From Bacilli bacterium (lineage in GTDB: Bacteria; Bacillota_I; Bacilli_A; RF39; UBA660), in assembly GCA_017612805.1 (NCBI GenBank), contig JAGAFD010000008.1, positions 1-41,412 of the forward strand: a DNA stretch of 41,412 nt. Direction: 5' to 3'. Positions 40,869 to 41,412 of the stretch are shown in pieces. The translations under genes were made by a program, and so were the position numbers. Under the pieces are notes generated by a model. The model saw only the letters and a list, made by a program, of their open reading frames with translations, was not told where the DNA came from and did not search any database. Within the stretch, counting starts at the first letter, position 1. Each line of letters opens with the position of its first letter.

Positions 40869-41412
40869 TTGGTTTATTTATTTATTATTATTTATTTTAT
40901 TAATTAGACCAATTTATTATTTATTTAATTATCAAAAATATTACCCGTTACCTAAAGATAATAAAGTTAAAATCATTGTTAAAAGCTATAAGATTAATGG
41001 TAATAAATTAACTATTAATGGTAAGTACATTTATTATCTTAAAGATTTAGATGAATTAACTAATATTAATATTGGTTATGGTTATCAAGTAACGGGAATG
41101 GGTAGTTATCAATATTATCAAGATAATAAGCTTCCCAATAATTTTAATAATCGTTACTATCAAAATTTATTAGGAAATCATTATTATTTTATATTTGATA
41201 ATATTAAAGCTATAGAAACTAAAAATGTTTTTTATCAAATTAAAAATAAGGTTACTGCTCATTTAAAAAGTTATGATAATTATGATTATTATTTAGCTCT
41301 TTTAATGGGTGATAAAAGTTATTTAGATAGTGATATCGAAGAACGATATCAAAGTAATGGGGTTGCTCATTTACTAGCGATATCGGGCTTACATTTATCT
41401 TTGTTTATTTTT
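40858..41412 (+). CDS. comEC: DNA-uptake channel protein ComEC, 5' part
   Basis: The reading frame stays open from the end of comEA to the window edge. It shows a membrane helix at the start (WFIYLLLFILLI), an OB-fold-like domain (KIIVKSYKINGNKLTING...YQVTGMG), and the competence-domain hallmark VAHLLAISGLHLSLFIF at the edge. The start is unclear: TTG 40858 overlaps comEA by 11 bases, and GTG 40825 is also in frame. No stop or frameshift is seen. The channel and hydrolase-like parts lie outside the window. Confidence 0.88.
   Translation, partial: MNYNWFIYLLLFILLIRPIYYLFNYQKYYPLPKDNKVKIIVKSYKINGNKLTINGKYIYYLKDLDELTNINIGYGYQVTGMGSYQYYQDNKLPNNFNNRYYQNLLGNHYYFIFDNIKAIETKNVFYQIKNKVTAHLKSYDNYDYYLALLMGDKSYLDSDIEERYQSNGVAHLLAISGLHLSLFIF

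Overview
The window is AT-rich, gene-dense DNA from a bacterium of the class Bacilli. It appears to be a walled relative of the Mollicutes, of the kind seen among uncultured gut Bacilli. A cell wall is indicated by a PASTA penicillin-binding protein, a SEDS transglycosylase, a FemABX transferase and a peptidoglycan deacetylase. Mollicute-like traits are a short SMC protein (978 residues) and a DUF2779 protein. TGA is used as a stop (mraZ, yceD and yidD end with it), so the genetic code is the standard bacterial one. No tools were available; family names come from reading motifs, and all regulatory sites come from reading the bases.

Layout. Bases 1-94 are the left end of an IS3-like insertion sequence. 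Bases 160-472 carry what looks like an unannotated type I toxin-antitoxin locus: a 27-residue hydrophobic peptide on the minus strand, with its Shine-Dalgarno sequence in a hairpin, facing a roughly 100-nt RNA on the plus strand. Bases 557-7300 hold a HerA-like ATPase, RNase J, a type IV pilin-like protein and the targeting operon ftsY-ylxM-ffh. Bases 7.3-12.1 kb hold a CotD-like spore-coat protein, a DUF2779 nuclease-like protein, rpoZ, tRNA-Ala and a UmuC-YolD translesion pair. Bases 12.2-19.2 kb hold a cyclophilin lipoprotein, tmcAL, yceD-rpmF, a FemABX transferase and several unknown genes. Bases 19.2-23.1 kb are a short division cluster, mraZ-rsmH-ftsL-pbp, preceded by three MraZ boxes in phase.

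Bases 23.1-33.1 kb hold small membrane proteins, a Fic-like protein lacking its catalytic histidine, an Smr protein, tRNA-Met and tRNA-Leu, an ABC exporter, a slipin, a polysaccharide deacetylase, tRNA-Lys, -Ile, -Glu and -Ser, and a yidD/metal-binding-lipoprotein operon that appears leaderless. Bases 33.1-41.4 kb hold rnc-smc, an unknown gene, def, a YjcZ-like micro-protein, ftsW and comEA-comEC; comEC runs off the end.

Themes. Natural competence is suggested by comEA, comEC and the pilin. The comEA promoter is nearly identical to one upstream of the ABC exporter, and both match sigma-H spacing (AGGA-17-TAAT). A sporulation legacy is suggested by the CotD-like and YjcZ-like genes, the first with a sigma-K-like promoter. 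Two operons that are usually intact are split: rnc-smc lies about 26 kb from ftsY-ylxM-ffh, and ftsW lies apart from the mraZ cluster.
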